In this document: positions 7,941 through 16,997 of the stretch, in pieces
Numbering within the stretch: position 1 is the first letter of the stretch
Layout of the letters: each line of letters starts with the position of its first letter
NCBI RefSeq assembly: GCF_002906155.1
Contig: NZ_MUJK01000016.1
Coordinates: 60,409 to 124,408, forward strand
DNA length: 64,000 nucleotides
Source of the DNA: Pseudomonas laurylsulfativorans
GTDB lineage: Bacteria > Pseudomonadota > Gammaproteobacteria > Pseudomonadales > Pseudomonadaceae
Direction of reading: 5' to 3'
Program-made: the position numbers and the translations under genes
Notes under the pieces: model-generated
Told to the model about the DNA's origin: nothing
Database searches by the model: none
The model's input: the letters and a program-made list of their open reading frames with translations, nothing else

Positions 7941-10835
7941 ATGCAAACCGACACAACTCGCGAGAACCCGCAGGGCACCTTGCCGCAGGCCGCTGATTCG
8001 AATTCGGATCTGTCCGCCACCGCGCCTGGCCAACTGCGCGTGATCAAGCGTAACGGCACTGTCGTTCCCTACACCGATGACAAAATCACCGTCGCCATCA
8101 CCAAAGCGTTTCTCGCAGTTGAAGGCGGCACCGCTGCTGCCTCGTCGCGAATCCACGACACCGTTGCCCGCCTGACCGAACAGGTCACCGCGACCTTCAA
8201 GCGTCGCATGCCATCGGGCGGCACCATCCACATCGAAGAAATCCAGGACCAGGTCGAACTGGCCCTGATGCGTGCCGGCGAGCAGAAAGTGGCTCGCGAC
8301 TACGTGATCTACCGTGACGGTCGTTCGAAAGAACGCGCTGCCCACGCACCGGCCGTAGAAGCGGTCAACGCTCACCCGTCGATCCGCATCACCCGTGCCG
8401 ACGGTAGCCTGGCGCCGCTGGACATGGGCCGCCTGAACACCATCGTCACCGAAGCGTGCGAAGGCCTGGAAGAAGTCGACGGCGACCTGATCCAGCGCGA
8501 AACCCTGAAGAACCTGTACGACGGCGTGGCTCTGACCGACGTCAACACCGCGCTGGTGATGACTGCCCGTACCCTGGTTGAACGCGAGCCGAACTACTCG
8601 TTCGTGACCGCGCGCCTGCTGATGGACACTCTGCGCGGCGAAGGCCTGGGTTTCCTCGGCGTTGCCGAGAGCGCCACTCACCACGAAATGGCCGACTTGT
8701 ACGCCAAGGCGCTGCCGGCCTACATCGCCAAAGGTATCGAGTTCGAACTGCTGAACCCTGTGCTGGCCTCCTTCGACCTGGAAAAACTGGGCAAGGCGAT
8801 CAACCACGAGCGCGACCAGCAATTCACCTACCTGGGCCTGCAAACCCTGTACGACCGTTACTTCATCCACAAGGATGGCGTGCGTTTTGAACTGCCACAG
8901 ATCTTCTTCATGCGCGTGGCCATGGGCCTGGCAATCGAAGAGAAGCAGAAAGAAGACCGTGCGATCGAGTTCTACAACCTGCTGTCCTCGTTCGACTACA
9001 TGGCTTCGACTCCGACCCTGTTCAACGCCGGCACCCTGCGTCCACAGCTGTCGAGCTGCTACCTGACCACCGTGCCGGATGACCTGTCGGGCATCTACCA
9101 CGCGATCCACGACAACGCCATGCTGTCGAAATTCGCTGGCGGCCTGGGCAACGACTGGACCCCGGTTCGTGCGCTGGGTTCGTACATCAAGGGCACCAAC
9201 GGCAAGTCCCAGGGCGTCGTACCGTTCCTGAAAGTAGTGAACGACACCGCCGTCGCCGTTAACCAGGGTGGCAAGCGCAAAGGCGCTGTCTGTGCCTACC
9301 TGGAAACCTGGCACATGGACATCGAAGAGTTCATCGAACTGCGCAAGAACACCGGTGATGACCGTCGTCGTACCCACGACATGAACACCGCCAACTGGAT
9401 CCCTGACCTGTTCATGAAGCGCGTCTTCGATGACGGCAAGTGGACCCTGTTCTCCCCGTCCGAAGTACCGGACCTGCACGACCTGACCGGCAAGGCCTTC
9501 GAAGAGCGCTACGAGTACTACGAAGCCCTGACCGAGTACCCGGGCAAGGTCAAGCTGTTCAAGACCATCCAGGCCAAAGACCTGTGGCGCAAAATGCTGT
9601 CCATGCTGTTCGAAACCGGCCACCCTTGGTTGACCTTCAAGGACCCGTGCAACCTGCGCAGCCCGCAGCAGCACGTGGGCGTGGTCCACAGCTCGAACCT
9701 GTGCACCGAGATCACCTTGAACACCAACAAGGACGAGATCGCTGTTTGCAACCTGGGCTCGATCAACCTGCCGAACCACATCGTCGACGGCAAGCTGGAC
9801 ACCGCCAAGCTGCAACGCACCGTGAACACCGCCGTGCGCATGCTCGATAACGTGATCGACATCAACTACTACTCGGTGCCGCAAGCGAAGAACTCCAACT
9901 TCAAGCACCGTCCGGTCGGCCTGGGCATCATGGGCTTCCAGGACGCGCTGTACCTGCAGCACATCCCTTACGGTTCCGACGCCGCCGTCGAGTTCGCCGA
10001 CAAGTCGATGGAAGCGGTCAGCTACTACGCAATCCAGGCATCCTGCGACCTGGCCGATGAGCGTGGCGCCTACGACACCTTCCAGGGTTCGCTGTGGTCC
10101 AAGGGCATCCTGCCGCTGGATTCGCAACAGATCCTGATCGAAGCCCGTGGCCAGAAGTACATCGATGTCGACCTGAACGAATCCCTGGACTGGGCACCGG
10201 TTCGCGCCCGTGTACAGAAAGGCATCCGTAACTCGAACATCATGGCCATCGCACCGACCGCGACCATCGCCAACATCACCGGCGTCTCGCAGTCGATCGA
10301 ACCGACCTACCAGAACCTCTATGTGAAATCGAACCTGTCGGGCGAATTCACCGTGATCAACCCGTACCTGGTTCGCGACCTGAAGGCTCGCGGTCTGTGG
10401 GACTCGGTCATGATCAACGACCTGAAGTACTACGACGGTTCGGTGCAGCAGATCGAGCGTATCCCGCAAGAACTCAAAGAGCTCTACGCGACCGCGTTCG
10501 AAGTGGACACCAAGTGGATCGTCGACGCAGCCAGCCGTCGCCAGAAGTGGATCGACCAGGCTCAGTCGCTGAACCTGTACATCGCCGGCGCCTCGGGCAA
10601 GAAGCTGGACGTGACCTACCGCATGGCTTGGTACCGTGGCCTGAAAACCACTTACTACCTCCGTGCCCTGGCCGCGACCAGCACCGAGAAGTCGACCATC
10701 AACACCGGCAAGCTGAACGCTGTTTCCAGCGGCGGCAACCACGGTGAAGATTCGGTCCTGGCAGCGCCTGCCGGCCCTGCTCCAGTGCCGAAGGCTTGCG
10801 CCATCGACGAGCCGGATTGCGAAGCTTGCCAATAA
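7941..10835 (+). CDS. nrdA: Class Ia ribonucleoside-diphosphate reductase, alpha subunit NrdA
   Basis: Reduces NDPs to dNDPs with its radical-carrying partner NrdB. 964 residues from the ATG at 7941, which follows GTGGAG. Two tandem ATP-cone domains are visible (about 33-125 and 145-230), as in P. aeruginosa NrdA, where the outer cone gives dATP inhibition. Active-site cysteines are seen in SSCYLT, SNLCTEI (about residue 588) and AVCNLGSINL, radical-transfer tyrosines in TYYLRAL, and C-terminal redox cysteines in DCEAC. nrdB is not next to it but lies at 59428. A bidirectional terminator and a REP pair follow. Confidence 0.97.
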   Translation: MQTDTTRENPQGTLPQAADSNSDLSATAPGQLRVIKRNGTVVPYTDDKITVAITKAFLAVEGGTAAASSRIHDTVARLTEQVTATFKRRMPSGGTIHIEEIQDQVELALMRAGEQKVARDYVIYRDGRSKERAAHAPAVEAVNAHPSIRITRADGSLAPLDMGRLNTIVTEACEGLEEVDGDLIQRETLKNLYDGVALTDVNTALVMTARTLVEREPNYSFVTARLLMDTLRGEGLGFLGVAESATHHEMADLYAKALPAYIAKGIEFELLNPVLASFDLEKLGKAINHERDQQFTYLGLQTLYDRYFIHKDGVRFELPQIFFMRVAMGLAIEEKQKEDRAIEFYNLLSSFDYMASTPTLFNAGTLRPQLSSCYLTTVPDDLSGIYHAIHDNAMLSKFAGGLGNDWTPVRALGSYIKGTNGKSQGVVPFLKVVNDTAVAVNQGGKRKGAVCAYLETWHMDIEEFIELRKNTGDDRRRTHDMNTANWIPDLFMKRVFDDGKWTLFSPSEVPDLHDLTGKAFEERYEYYEALTEYPGKVKLFKTIQAKDLWRKMLSMLFETGHPWLTFKDPCNLRSPQQHVGVVHSSNLCTEITLNTNKDEIAVCNLGSINLPNHIVDGKLDTAKLQRTVNTAVRMLDNVIDINYYSVPQAKNSNFKHRPVGLGIMGFQDALYLQHIPYGSDAAVEFADKSMEAVSYYAIQASCDLADERGAYDTFQGSLWSKGILPLDSQQILIEARGQKYIDVDLNESLDWAPVRARVQKGIRNSNIMAIAPTATIANITGVSQSIEPTYQNLYVKSNLSGEFTVINPYLVRDLKARGLWDSVMINDLKYYDGSVQQIERIPQELKELYATAFEVDTKWIVDAASRRQKWIDQAQSLNLYIAGASGKKLDVTYRMAWYRGLKTTYYLRALAATSTEKSTINTGKLNAVSSGGNHGEDSVLAAPAGPAPVPKACAIDEPDCEACQ

Positions 10836-10843
10836 GCTGAGCC

Positions 10844-10943
10844 TGTAGGAGCGAGCTTGCTCGCGATGGTCTTGAGGCCGCCGCGTGTTTTCAGACAACA
10901 CGCGTTATCGTTGACGACCATCGCGAGCAAGCTCGCTCCTACA
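10844..10943. repeat. REP pair (REPIN-like) downstream of nrdA
   Basis: Inverted GTAGGAGCGAGCTTGCTCGCGATGG units surround a central loop with an inner palindrome (CGCGTGTTTTCAGACAACACGCG). The 20 or so bases next to the right arm (GATGGTCGTCAACGATAACGCG read inward) recur at the REP loci at 25956 and 57839. Confidence 0.88.
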
Positions 10944-10960
10944 CCTACAGGTTTCACGAG

Positions 10961-10998
10961 CACAAAAAAAGCCCCTCTCTCGAGGGGCTTTTTTTGTG
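10961..10998. terminator. Bidirectional terminator between nrdA and flgE
   Basis: AAAAAAAGCCCCTC-TCTC-GAGGGGCTTTTTTT is a perfect GC stem with A/T tracts on both sides, placed between the convergent nrdA and flgE genes. Confidence 0.92.
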
Positions 10999-11013
10999 CA
11001 GCACTTTCCAGCA

Positions 11014-12345
11014 TCAAGCCATCTGAATGATGGTCTGCATGATCGTGCTCTGAGTGGAGATGGTCTTGGCGTTCGCCTGGTAGTTGCTCTGCGCCTTGAT
11101 CAAGTCGACCAGTTCGTTGGTCAGGTTGACGTTGGACTCTTCCAGAGAGTTGGAAACGATCGAACCCAGGGTGCCAGTCTCCGGTACATCGTAGCCCGGG
11201 ATGCCCGATGTGTAGGTTTCTCTCCAGCCTGTGCCGCCTACCGGCTGCAGGCCTTGCTCGTTGGTGAAGCTGGCCAGGGAAATCTGGCCGATCGGCTTGG
11301 TCTGGTTGTTGCTGAAGTTGGCCAGCAGCAAACCGCTGCCGTCGATGGTCAGGTTGGTGATCTGGCCAGTGGCATAACCGTTCTGCGATGGAATCGAACG
11401 TGCGGTGTCGGCGTTGAACTGGGTCGTGTTGGACATGGCGATGGTCAATCCAGCCGGATCGGCTGACGCGCCGTTGGCTGTCCAGACGCCATTGGTGACA
11501 CTGCCCGGGGTCCAGTTGGTGATCTTCAGGTCACTGCTGATCACCGAAGTCGGTGGCGTGGTTGGCGGCGACACGGGTGTGCTGACCGAAGTCAGTTTGC
11601 CGGTGGAGTCGAACGACATGGTCGAAGCAACCGGAGCGGTAACGGTAGGATCACTGCCATCGGGGTTGCGACCATCGATCAGCGTGTAGGTGTCCCAGGT
11701 GTTCGCGCCAGTCTTGACCATGTATTGATCCATGGTGTGCTGGTTACCCTGAGTATCGAAGATCGGGGTACTGAACGACTTGCTGAAGGTCTCGGTCTTG
11801 GACGGATCGAACTTGTTGGCCGCAACCGTCTGGTCGATCACCGGCGCCGTGGAATTCAGGTTGATCGTCGACGACACGCTGCTGGTGGACTTCGGTGCCA
11901 GGTTGGAGGTGTCGATCCGCAGGTCGGTCAACACACCGTTGACGATCTTGCCGTTGGAATCCACACCGTAACCTTGCAGACGGGAAGTACCGTCGCTGTT
12001 GGTGACGTAGCCGTCCTTGTCGGTCTTGAACGTACCGGCACGGGTGTAGGTCAGCGAACCGCTGTTGCTCAGGACAAAGAAACCGTTGCCCTGGATACCC
12101 ATATCGAGCACGTTGCCGGTGTTGTTCACGTCACCCTGGCGGAACTGCTGGGAAACGTTGGCCAGGCGCACGCCGTTGCCGATGGTCTTGCTGCCGGTAC
12201 CCAGGCGGGTCGCCGAATACACGTCTTCGAATTCTGCACGGGACGACTTGAAACCGGTGGTCGCGACGTTGGCGATGTTGTTGCCGGTAACGTCCAGTTG
12301 CTTGTTGGCTGCAAAGAGACCGCTAAGGCCGATATTGAAAGACAT
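11014..12345 (-). CDS. flgE: Flagellar hook protein FlgE
   Basis: Builds the hook that joins the flagellar basal body to the filament and is exported by the flagellar type III system. 443 residues from the second of two adjacent ATG codons (12345), which sits at better spacing from GGAGTGG. N-terminal flagellar rod/hook signature (SGLFAANKQLDVTGNNIANVATTGFK) and C-terminal coiled-coil signature (VDLIKAQSNYQANAKTI) are both present. The middle is a variable, low-complexity Ser/Thr-rich region, as usual for hook proteins. It ends the flgBCDE run. Confidence 0.95.
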   Translation of the reverse strand: MSFNIGLSGLFAANKQLDVTGNNIANVATTGFKSSRAEFEDVYSATRLGTGSKTIGNGVRLANVSQQFRQGDVNNTGNVLDMGIQGNGFFVLSNSGSLTYTRAGTFKTDKDGYVTNSDGTSRLQGYGVDSNGKIVNGVLTDLRIDTSNLAPKSTSSVSSTINLNSTAPVIDQTVAANKFDPSKTETFSKSFSTPIFDTQGNQHTMDQYMVKTGANTWDTYTLIDGRNPDGSDPTVTAPVASTMSFDSTGKLTSVSTPVSPPTTPPTSVISSDLKITNWTPGSVTNGVWTANGASADPAGLTIAMSNTTQFNADTARSIPSQNGYATGQITNLTIDGSGLLLANFSNNQTKPIGQISLASFTNEQGLQPVGGTGWRETYTSGIPGYDVPETGTLGSIVSNSLEESNVNLTNELVDLIKAQSNYQANAKTISTQSTIMQTIIQMA

Positions 12346-12376
12346 CATCCACTCCTTTATGCCGGGTTAGTCGGCT

Positions 12377-13099
12377 TTACATACCAATGGTTTGTACTTT
12401 GGACAGGGCTACGCTGCCCAGCCCGGCCAGATTGAGCATCAACTCACCACCGGTCTGGCTGATCGTCACGCTGTTGACGGTCGCGGGCAGGTTGGTGATC
12501 AACGCGACGGATTTGTCATCGATCGTGGTCGTGGCGCCGAAGGTGTAGGTGCCGGCAGGTACCGTCTCACCCGCATCGTTCTTGCCGTCCCAGATGAAAC
12601 TGGCGTTGCCGGCGTTCTGCGAACCGAGGTCAATGGTGCGCACGGTCTTGCCGGTTGAATCGGTGATCTTCAGGGTGGCGGACGCCACCGAAGACGGAAC
12701 CACCACCGTGCCGCTGAGGCTCTTGGTGGTATCGACCACGGCCTTGTCACCCGGCGCGATGACCGAACGGCCCACCAGCGACGACGCCTGCAAGGCCTGG
12801 GACGAGTTGTAGTTACTGGCCAGGCCGCTCACGGTGTCGTTGAGCGTGGTAATGCCTTCCAGGCTGCTGAACTGCGCCAGCTGGGCCACGAACGCACCGT
12901 TGTCCTGAGGCTCCAGCGGGTTCTGGTTTTTCAGCTGGGTCACGAGCAGCTGCAGGAACGCATCCTTGCCCAGGGCTTTGTTGCCCGAGGCGCTGCCGGC
13001 TGCCGACGCGAGGCCGTCAGTGGTGGTGTTGGTCTTGATCGAGGAGTTGGCCAGGATGTCGTTGAGGCTCAAACCACTGGTGGAATCGGTAACACTCAT
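12377..13099 (-). CDS. flgD: Flagellar hook assembly (capping) protein FlgD
   Basis: Caps the growing hook and is needed for FlgE polymerisation. 240 residues with the N-terminal family block KDAFLQLLVTQLKNQNPLEP followed by FVAQLAQFSSLEG, a FlgD-type Tudor/FnIII-like region (VVDTTKSLSGTV, FIWDGKNDAGETVPAG) and a hydrophobic C-terminus. It lies between flgC (15 bp) and flgE (31 bp) in the same operon. Confidence 0.95.
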   Translation of the reverse strand: MSVTDSTSGLSLNDILANSSIKTNTTTDGLASAAGSASGNKALGKDAFLQLLVTQLKNQNPLEPQDNGAFVAQLAQFSSLEGITTLNDTVSGLASNYNSSQALQASSLVGRSVIAPGDKAVVDTTKSLSGTVVVPSSVASATLKITDSTGKTVRTIDLGSQNAGNASFIWDGKNDAGETVPAGTYTFGATTTIDDKSVALITNLPATVNSVTISQTGGELMLNLAGLGSVALSKVQTIGM

Positions 13100-13114
13100 C
13101 TGAGTCGCCCCTTA

Positions 13115-13558
13115 TCACTGACCGAGGGTCAGAACCTTTTGCATCATGGTTTTGGCGGTGTTCATCATTTCGGCGTTGGTCTGGAACGAACGGCTCGCGG
13201 AAATCATGTCAGCCATTTCTTCAACCACGTTGACGTTCGGGTAGTAGACATAGCCCTTGGCATCGGCCGCCGGATGGTTCGGCTCGTAGCGCGCCTCAAG
13301 GTTGCTCTGGTCTTCGACCACGCCCAGCACCTGCACGCCCTGACCGGCGGCGTCCTGGCTCTGGAACAACGAATCGCTGCCGCCGCTCTGGCCGCCCTGG
13401 AACATGGTGGCGAATACCGGGTGACGCGCGCGGTAGGTCTGATCGATGCTCGACGAGACCGTCTCGGCGTTGGCGATGTTCGAAGCGACGGTGTTCAAAC
13501 GCGTGGTCTGCGCACTCATGCCGCTACCGGCAATGTTGAAAACACTGGATAGAGACAT
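13115..13558 (-). CDS. flgC: Flagellar basal-body rod protein FlgC
   Basis: Proximal rod protein, 147 residues, normal length for FlgC. The N-terminus has the rod signature (AGSGMSAQTTRLNTVASNIANAETV) and the C-terminus the paired MADMISASRSFQTNAEMMNTAKTMM heptad region. It begins 3 bp after the flgB stop, so the two are tightly coupled. Confidence 0.96.
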   Translation of the reverse strand: MSLSSVFNIAGSGMSAQTTRLNTVASNIANAETVSSSIDQTYRARHPVFATMFQGGQSGGSDSLFQSQDAAGQGVQVLGVVEDQSNLEARYEPNHPAADAKGYVYYPNVNVVEEMADMISASRSFQTNAEMMNTAKTMMQKVLTLGQ

Positions 13559-13561
13559 GGC

Positions 13562-13969
13562 TTACTCTCCGCGCAGGGCTGATACCAGCCCTTTGAATTT
13601 ACTGTTGAGCAGGGTGAAGCTGGCCTGGAAGCCGATCGCGTTTTGCGCGTAGTTCGACTGCTCCAGCTGAGCGTCCACGGTGTTCTGGTCGATCGACGGT
13701 TGCATCGGCGTGCGATACAGCAACGACTCGTCGCCATTGCCCAGGCCTTCAGCTTCGATATGACGGCTGTTGGTCATGTTCAAGGCGAAGGTGCCGCTTT
13801 TGGTTTTCTCGTTCTGCTCGGCGAGCACTTTCGAGAAATCCAGATCCCGAGCCTTGTAGTTCGGGGTATCGGCGTTGGCGATGTTGTTGGCCAGGACTTC
13901 GGCACGCTGGGCGCGGAAGCCCAGGGCTTGTTCGTGGATACCGAGCGCTTTATCGAAGCTGATGCTCAT
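13562..13969 (-). CDS. flgB: Flagellar basal-body rod protein FlgB
   Basis: Proximal rod protein, 135 residues. The start at 13969 (MSISFDKALG) gives the family length; the reading frame stays open far upstream, but that extension is unlike FlgB. Motifs: ALGFRAQRAEVLANNIANADTPNYKARDLDF at the N-terminus and DAQLEQSNYAQNAIGFQASFTLL at the C-terminus. First gene of flgBCDE, driven by the sigma-54 promoter about 42-61 bp upstream. Confidence 0.95.
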   Translation of the reverse strand: MSISFDKALGIHEQALGFRAQRAEVLANNIANADTPNYKARDLDFSKVLAEQNEKTKSGTFALNMTNSRHIEAEGLGNGDESLLYRTPMQPSIDQNTVDAQLEQSNYAQNAIGFQASFTLLNSKFKGLVSALRGE

Positions 13970-14010
13970 GTCGGGAAACCTTCGGGTGACCTGATTTTTC
14001 GTAGGATCAA

Positions 14011-14030
14011 CTTTGCAAGCCCCATGCCAA
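14011..14030 (-). promoter_or_regulatory. Sigma-54 promoter of flgBCDE
   Basis: On the minus strand TTGGCATGGGGCTTGCA fits the -24/-12 consensus (TGGCAC-N5-TTGCA), with exactly 10 bases between the GG and GC doublets. It is about 42 bp upstream of the flgB ATG. In Pseudomonas this operon is controlled by RpoN with FleQ. Confidence 0.8.
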
Positions 14031-14083
14031 CTCGAAAAAGCCCGTAAACCGGGGCTTTGCCGACCACGGCAACGCGGCAATGC

Positions 14084-14125
14084 CAGAAAAGCGGCAACGG
14101 TTTTCCGCCGCCTGCCGCTTTTCTG
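14084..14125. repeat. 13-bp perfect-stem hairpin between flgB and cheR
   Basis: CAGAAAAGCGGCA at 14084-14096 pairs perfectly with TGCCGCTTTTCTG at 14113-14125 across a 16-base loop. A second smaller hairpin (AAAGCCC...GGGGCTTT) is near 14037-14058. Both lie upstream of the flgB sigma-54 promoter, in the zone where an activator such as FleQ could bind. Their role is not known. Confidence 0.5.
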
Positions 14126-14200
14126 CCGCTTGTCCCCACTTGCAAGACCACCACATTCTCCTGTGGGAGCCAGCAGTGTTTGCAAAAAATCATCAGGCAT

Positions 14201-14233
14201 AAAAAACGGGAGCCCCAAAGGACTCCCGTTTTC
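14201..14233. terminator. Terminator after cheR
   Basis: AAAACGGGAG-CCCCAAAGG-ACTCCCGTTTT forms a stable stem with an A/T tract on each side, starting 18 bp past the cheR stop on the minus strand. Confidence 0.85.
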
Positions 14234-14250
14234 GATGACACCAGCAAAAA

Positions 14251-15078
14251 TCACTTCGCCTGGTAAATGATTCCCGGGCTGCACTGGACCATCTGGTAAT
14301 GATCCGGCAAGCCGTTCAGTGCTTCGGATGCACCGAGGAACAGGTAACCACCCGGCTTCAACGTACTGTGGATACGCAACAGGATGTCCTTCTTCACCTC
14401 GGCGGAGAAGTAGATCAACACGTTGCGGCAGAACACGATGTCGAACTTGCCAAGGCTCGCGTAGCTGTCCAGCAGGTTGAACGAGCGAAATTCCACCCGG
14501 CTCTTGATCGGCGCCTTGATCGCCCAGCGCCCCGGCCCTTTCGGATCGAAATAACGCTGCAGGCGCTCGGGCGACAGGCCGCGGCCGATGGCCAGGCTGT
14601 CGTACTCGCCGGTCTTGCAGTTGTTCAGCATGGTGCCGGACAGGTCGGTGGCAACGATCTGCACGCCCATCCTCAACTGGCCCATGTTGACCCGCTCGAA
14701 CTCATCGATGGACATCGACAGCGAATAGGGTTCCTGGCCCGACGAGCACGCCGCCGACCAGATGCGCAGGCGCTGGCCGGGACTGGCCTTGATCGCTTCG
14801 GGCAGTACCTTGTTCTTCAAGACTTCAAACGGGTAGGTATCACGAAACCACAGGGTTTCGTTGGTGGTCATGGCATCCACCACCTGCTCGCGCAAACCGC
14901 TACGCGGCTGGGTCTGCATGCGCTGAACCAGCTCACCCAAAGACTTGATGCCTTGCTGTTCCATCAGTTTGTTGAGACGGCTGGAGACCAGGTACTGCTT
15001 GTTTTCACCGAGCAAAATGCCACAGGCTTTTTCCAGGAATACCCGGAACTGTTCGAAATCCAAATTACCCGTAGACAA
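14251..15078 (-). CDS. cheR: Chemotaxis protein methyltransferase CheR
   Basis: Methylates glutamates on chemoreceptors using S-adenosylmethionine. 275 residues, with the N-terminal all-alpha CheR domain (SSRLNKLMEQQGIKSLGEL), the NETLWFRD motif, the SAM-binding loop IWSAACSSGQEPYSLSM, and the C-terminal FDIVFCRNVLIYF and GGYLFLGASEAL motifs. It follows cheV on the same strand with 45 bp between, so the two form an operon. It corresponds to CheR1 next to cheV in P. aeruginosa (PA3348-3349). Confidence 0.95.
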   Translation of the reverse strand: MSTGNLDFEQFRVFLEKACGILLGENKQYLVSSRLNKLMEQQGIKSLGELVQRMQTQPRSGLREQVVDAMTTNETLWFRDTYPFEVLKNKVLPEAIKASPGQRLRIWSAACSSGQEPYSLSMSIDEFERVNMGQLRMGVQIVATDLSGTMLNNCKTGEYDSLAIGRGLSPERLQRYFDPKGPGRWAIKAPIKSRVEFRSFNLLDSYASLGKFDIVFCRNVLIYFSAEVKKDILLRIHSTLKPGGYLFLGASEALNGLPDHYQMVQCSPGIIYQAK

Positions 15079-15123
15079 TGATGCCGCCTCTTAAATCGTG
15101 TTGACTGCCAGGGGCGCAGGCCC

Positions 15124-16056
15124 CTAGCTGATATCTGCTGCTTTGATCCGGTCGACTACCCGGGATGCCAGGTCATCAGGACGGAATTTGGCCAGGAAGT
15201 CATCGGCACCGACCTTCTTGACCATCGCCTGATTGAATACCCCCGACAACGAAGTATGCAGGATGATATGAAGCTTTTGCATGCGCGGGTCGTTGCGGAT
15301 TTCCGCCGTCAGGGTGTACCCGTCCATCTCCGGCATCTCGATGTCGGAGATCATCATCAGGAACTCTTCTTCCGGCTTCTTGCCCTCGTCGACCAGTTTG
15401 CGCAGGTAGTCCAGCGCTTGCCGACCGTCGTTCAACGCCACCACTTCGACGCCGACCGTTTGCAGGCAGCGCGTGACCTGCTTGCGCGCCACCGACGAGT
15501 CATCGACCGTCAGCACACGCAACGAAAGCGCCTTGTGCTGGGTTTCGACATCCACCACGCCAGCGGAAATCGCTTCCGGCGTCGGCGCCACTTCCGCCAG
15601 CACCTTCTCGACGTCAATGATTTCGACCAACTGATTGTCGACCCGCGTCACTGCCGTCAGGTAGTGATCGCGTCCGGTGCCCTTGGGTGGCGGATGGATC
15701 TCCTCCCAGTTCATGTTGACGATGCGTTCCACCGAGCGGACCAGGAAACCCTGGGTCTTGGTGTTGTACTCCGTGATGATCACGAAGGGGTTGTTCTTGT
15801 CCTTCAAAGCACCTGAGCCAGTCGCCATCGCCAGATCAAGGATCGGAATGGTCGCCCCCCGGATGTTCGCCACGCCGCACACGACAGGACTGGACTTGGG
15901 CATCAGCGTCAGTTTGGGGCATTGCAGCACCTCCCGAACCTTGAAGACGTTGATCCCGTACAGCTGCTGACCGTCGAGACGGAACAACAACAGCTCAAGG
16001 CGATTCTGCCCCACCAGTTGCGTGCGCTGGTTTACTGAATCCATTACACCAGCCAT
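15124..16056 (-). CDS. cheV: Chemotaxis coupling/response regulator CheV
   Basis: 310-residue fusion of a CheW-like adaptor (about 15-165: RLDGQQLYGINVFKVREVL, VVCGVANIRGATIPILDL) and a receiver domain (about 175-305: LTVDDSSVARKQV, ISDIEMPEMDGYTL, DDFLAKFRPDDL). It couples chemoreceptors to CheA and may damp signalling when phosphorylated. Divergent from flgA across 78 bp, and followed by cheR. Confidence 0.95.
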   Translation of the reverse strand: MAGVMDSVNQRTQLVGQNRLELLLFRLDGQQLYGINVFKVREVLQCPKLTLMPKSSPVVCGVANIRGATIPILDLAMATGSGALKDKNNPFVIITEYNTKTQGFLVRSVERIVNMNWEEIHPPPKGTGRDHYLTAVTRVDNQLVEIIDVEKVLAEVAPTPEAISAGVVDVETQHKALSLRVLTVDDSSVARKQVTRCLQTVGVEVVALNDGRQALDYLRKLVDEGKKPEEEFLMMISDIEMPEMDGYTLTAEIRNDPRMQKLHIILHTSLSGVFNQAMVKKVGADDFLAKFRPDDLASRVVDRIKAADIS

Positions 16057-16106
16057 GCCCAGACTCCTAACGCCAAGTGTTGTTGCGACGCACCTTCATC
16101 ACTAAA

Positions 16107-16122
16107 CGGCACGGCGCTTGCT
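16107..16122 (+). promoter_or_regulatory. Sigma-54 promoter of flgA
   Basis: CGGCACGGCGCTTGCT fits the -24/-12 consensus, with 10 bases between GG (16108) and GC (16120). The predicted start of transcription, near 16133, falls only about 2 bases before the flgA ATG. Confidence 0.7.
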
Positions 16123-16134
16123 TTTTTAATCGTT

Positions 16135-16893
16135 ATGAACACAGAACCGACATTTTTTCGACGCCTGACCACACCCTACCGCAAATTCCTCGGTGTGCTG
16201 GCGGCCGTTTGCCTGTTCAACACTGGCAGCCCTGCCCTTGCTGACGCGGTTACCTTGCCTGACATGCTTATCGGCGTCACTCAGGGCTTTCTTGAATTCA
16301 CCGTAGAAGACTATCTGGCTACCAGTCAAACGGAAGGTCGATACGAGATCGAGGTCAATCAACTGGATCCGCGCATGCACATGCCCATGTGCGACAAGGA
16401 ATTGACAGCAACGCTTGAGAGTCCCAAGCCGATTGGACGCGTCACCGTGAAGGTCCGCTGCGAGGGCGCCGCCCCCTGGACCGTGTTCGTACCCGCTCAA
16501 GTCCGCCTGTTTCGCGATGTCGTGAGCACCGCCCGGCCACTGCGCCGCGCCGCCATTGTCGAGCCTGGGGATGTGGTGCTGCGCGAGCGCGATATCAGCC
16601 TGATCAGCCAGGGCTACCTGACCTCCCTCGACCAGGCGATCGGGCAGCGACTGACCCGACCAATGGTCACCGACCAGGTGATTACCCTGGTGCATATCGA
16701 ACAGGCCGAGGTCATCCGCAAGGGTGATCAGGTGGTGATTACCGCCCGCAGCGGTACGCTCAGCGTCCGAATGCCGGGCGAAGCCCTGTCAAACGGCAGC
16801 CTGAGCGAACAGATCCGGGTGAAAAACCTCAACTCCCAACGGGTCATCAAGGCGCAGGTCATAGCGCCAGGGCAGGTGGAAGTGTCCATGTAA
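16135..16893 (+). CDS. flgA: Flagellar P-ring assembly chaperone FlgA
   Basis: Periplasmic chaperone for the FlgI P-ring, 252 residues, with an N-terminal signal sequence (hydrophobic FLGVLAAVCLFNTGSPALA). The C-terminal SAF-like domain is seen in RRAAIVEPGDVVLRERDISLI, GQRLTRPM, and the terminal KVIAPGQVEV-like block. No Shine-Dalgarno is visible before the ATG at 16135, and the sigma-54 promoter lies almost on top of it, so the true start may be internal or the message nearly leaderless. Heads flgA-flgM-flgN-ycgR. Confidence 0.92.
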   Translation: MNTEPTFFRRLTTPYRKFLGVLAAVCLFNTGSPALADAVTLPDMLIGVTQGFLEFTVEDYLATSQTEGRYEIEVNQLDPRMHMPMCDKELTATLESPKPIGRVTVKVRCEGAAPWTVFVPAQVRLFRDVVSTARPLRRAAIVEPGDVVLRERDISLISQGYLTSLDQAIGQRLTRPMVTDQVITLVHIEQAEVIRKGDQVVITARSGTLSVRMPGEALSNGSLSEQIRVKNLNSQRVIKAQVIAPGQVEVSM

Positions 16894-16997
16894 GGCTCTC
16901 TGTTCATCAGAATGTGGCGCTTGCCGCGGCTGTTCCCTAGACTGTGCTCCATGCAGGGCAAGCGCTGACGCGCGCGAGGCTCATTGATAAATGAGCC

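Noticed and set aside
7827..10901. A 1024-residue open frame on the minus strand across nrdA
   Set aside because: It is an antisense shadow of nrdA, caused by strong codon bias in a GC-rich gene; it shows no family motifs and no ribosome site.
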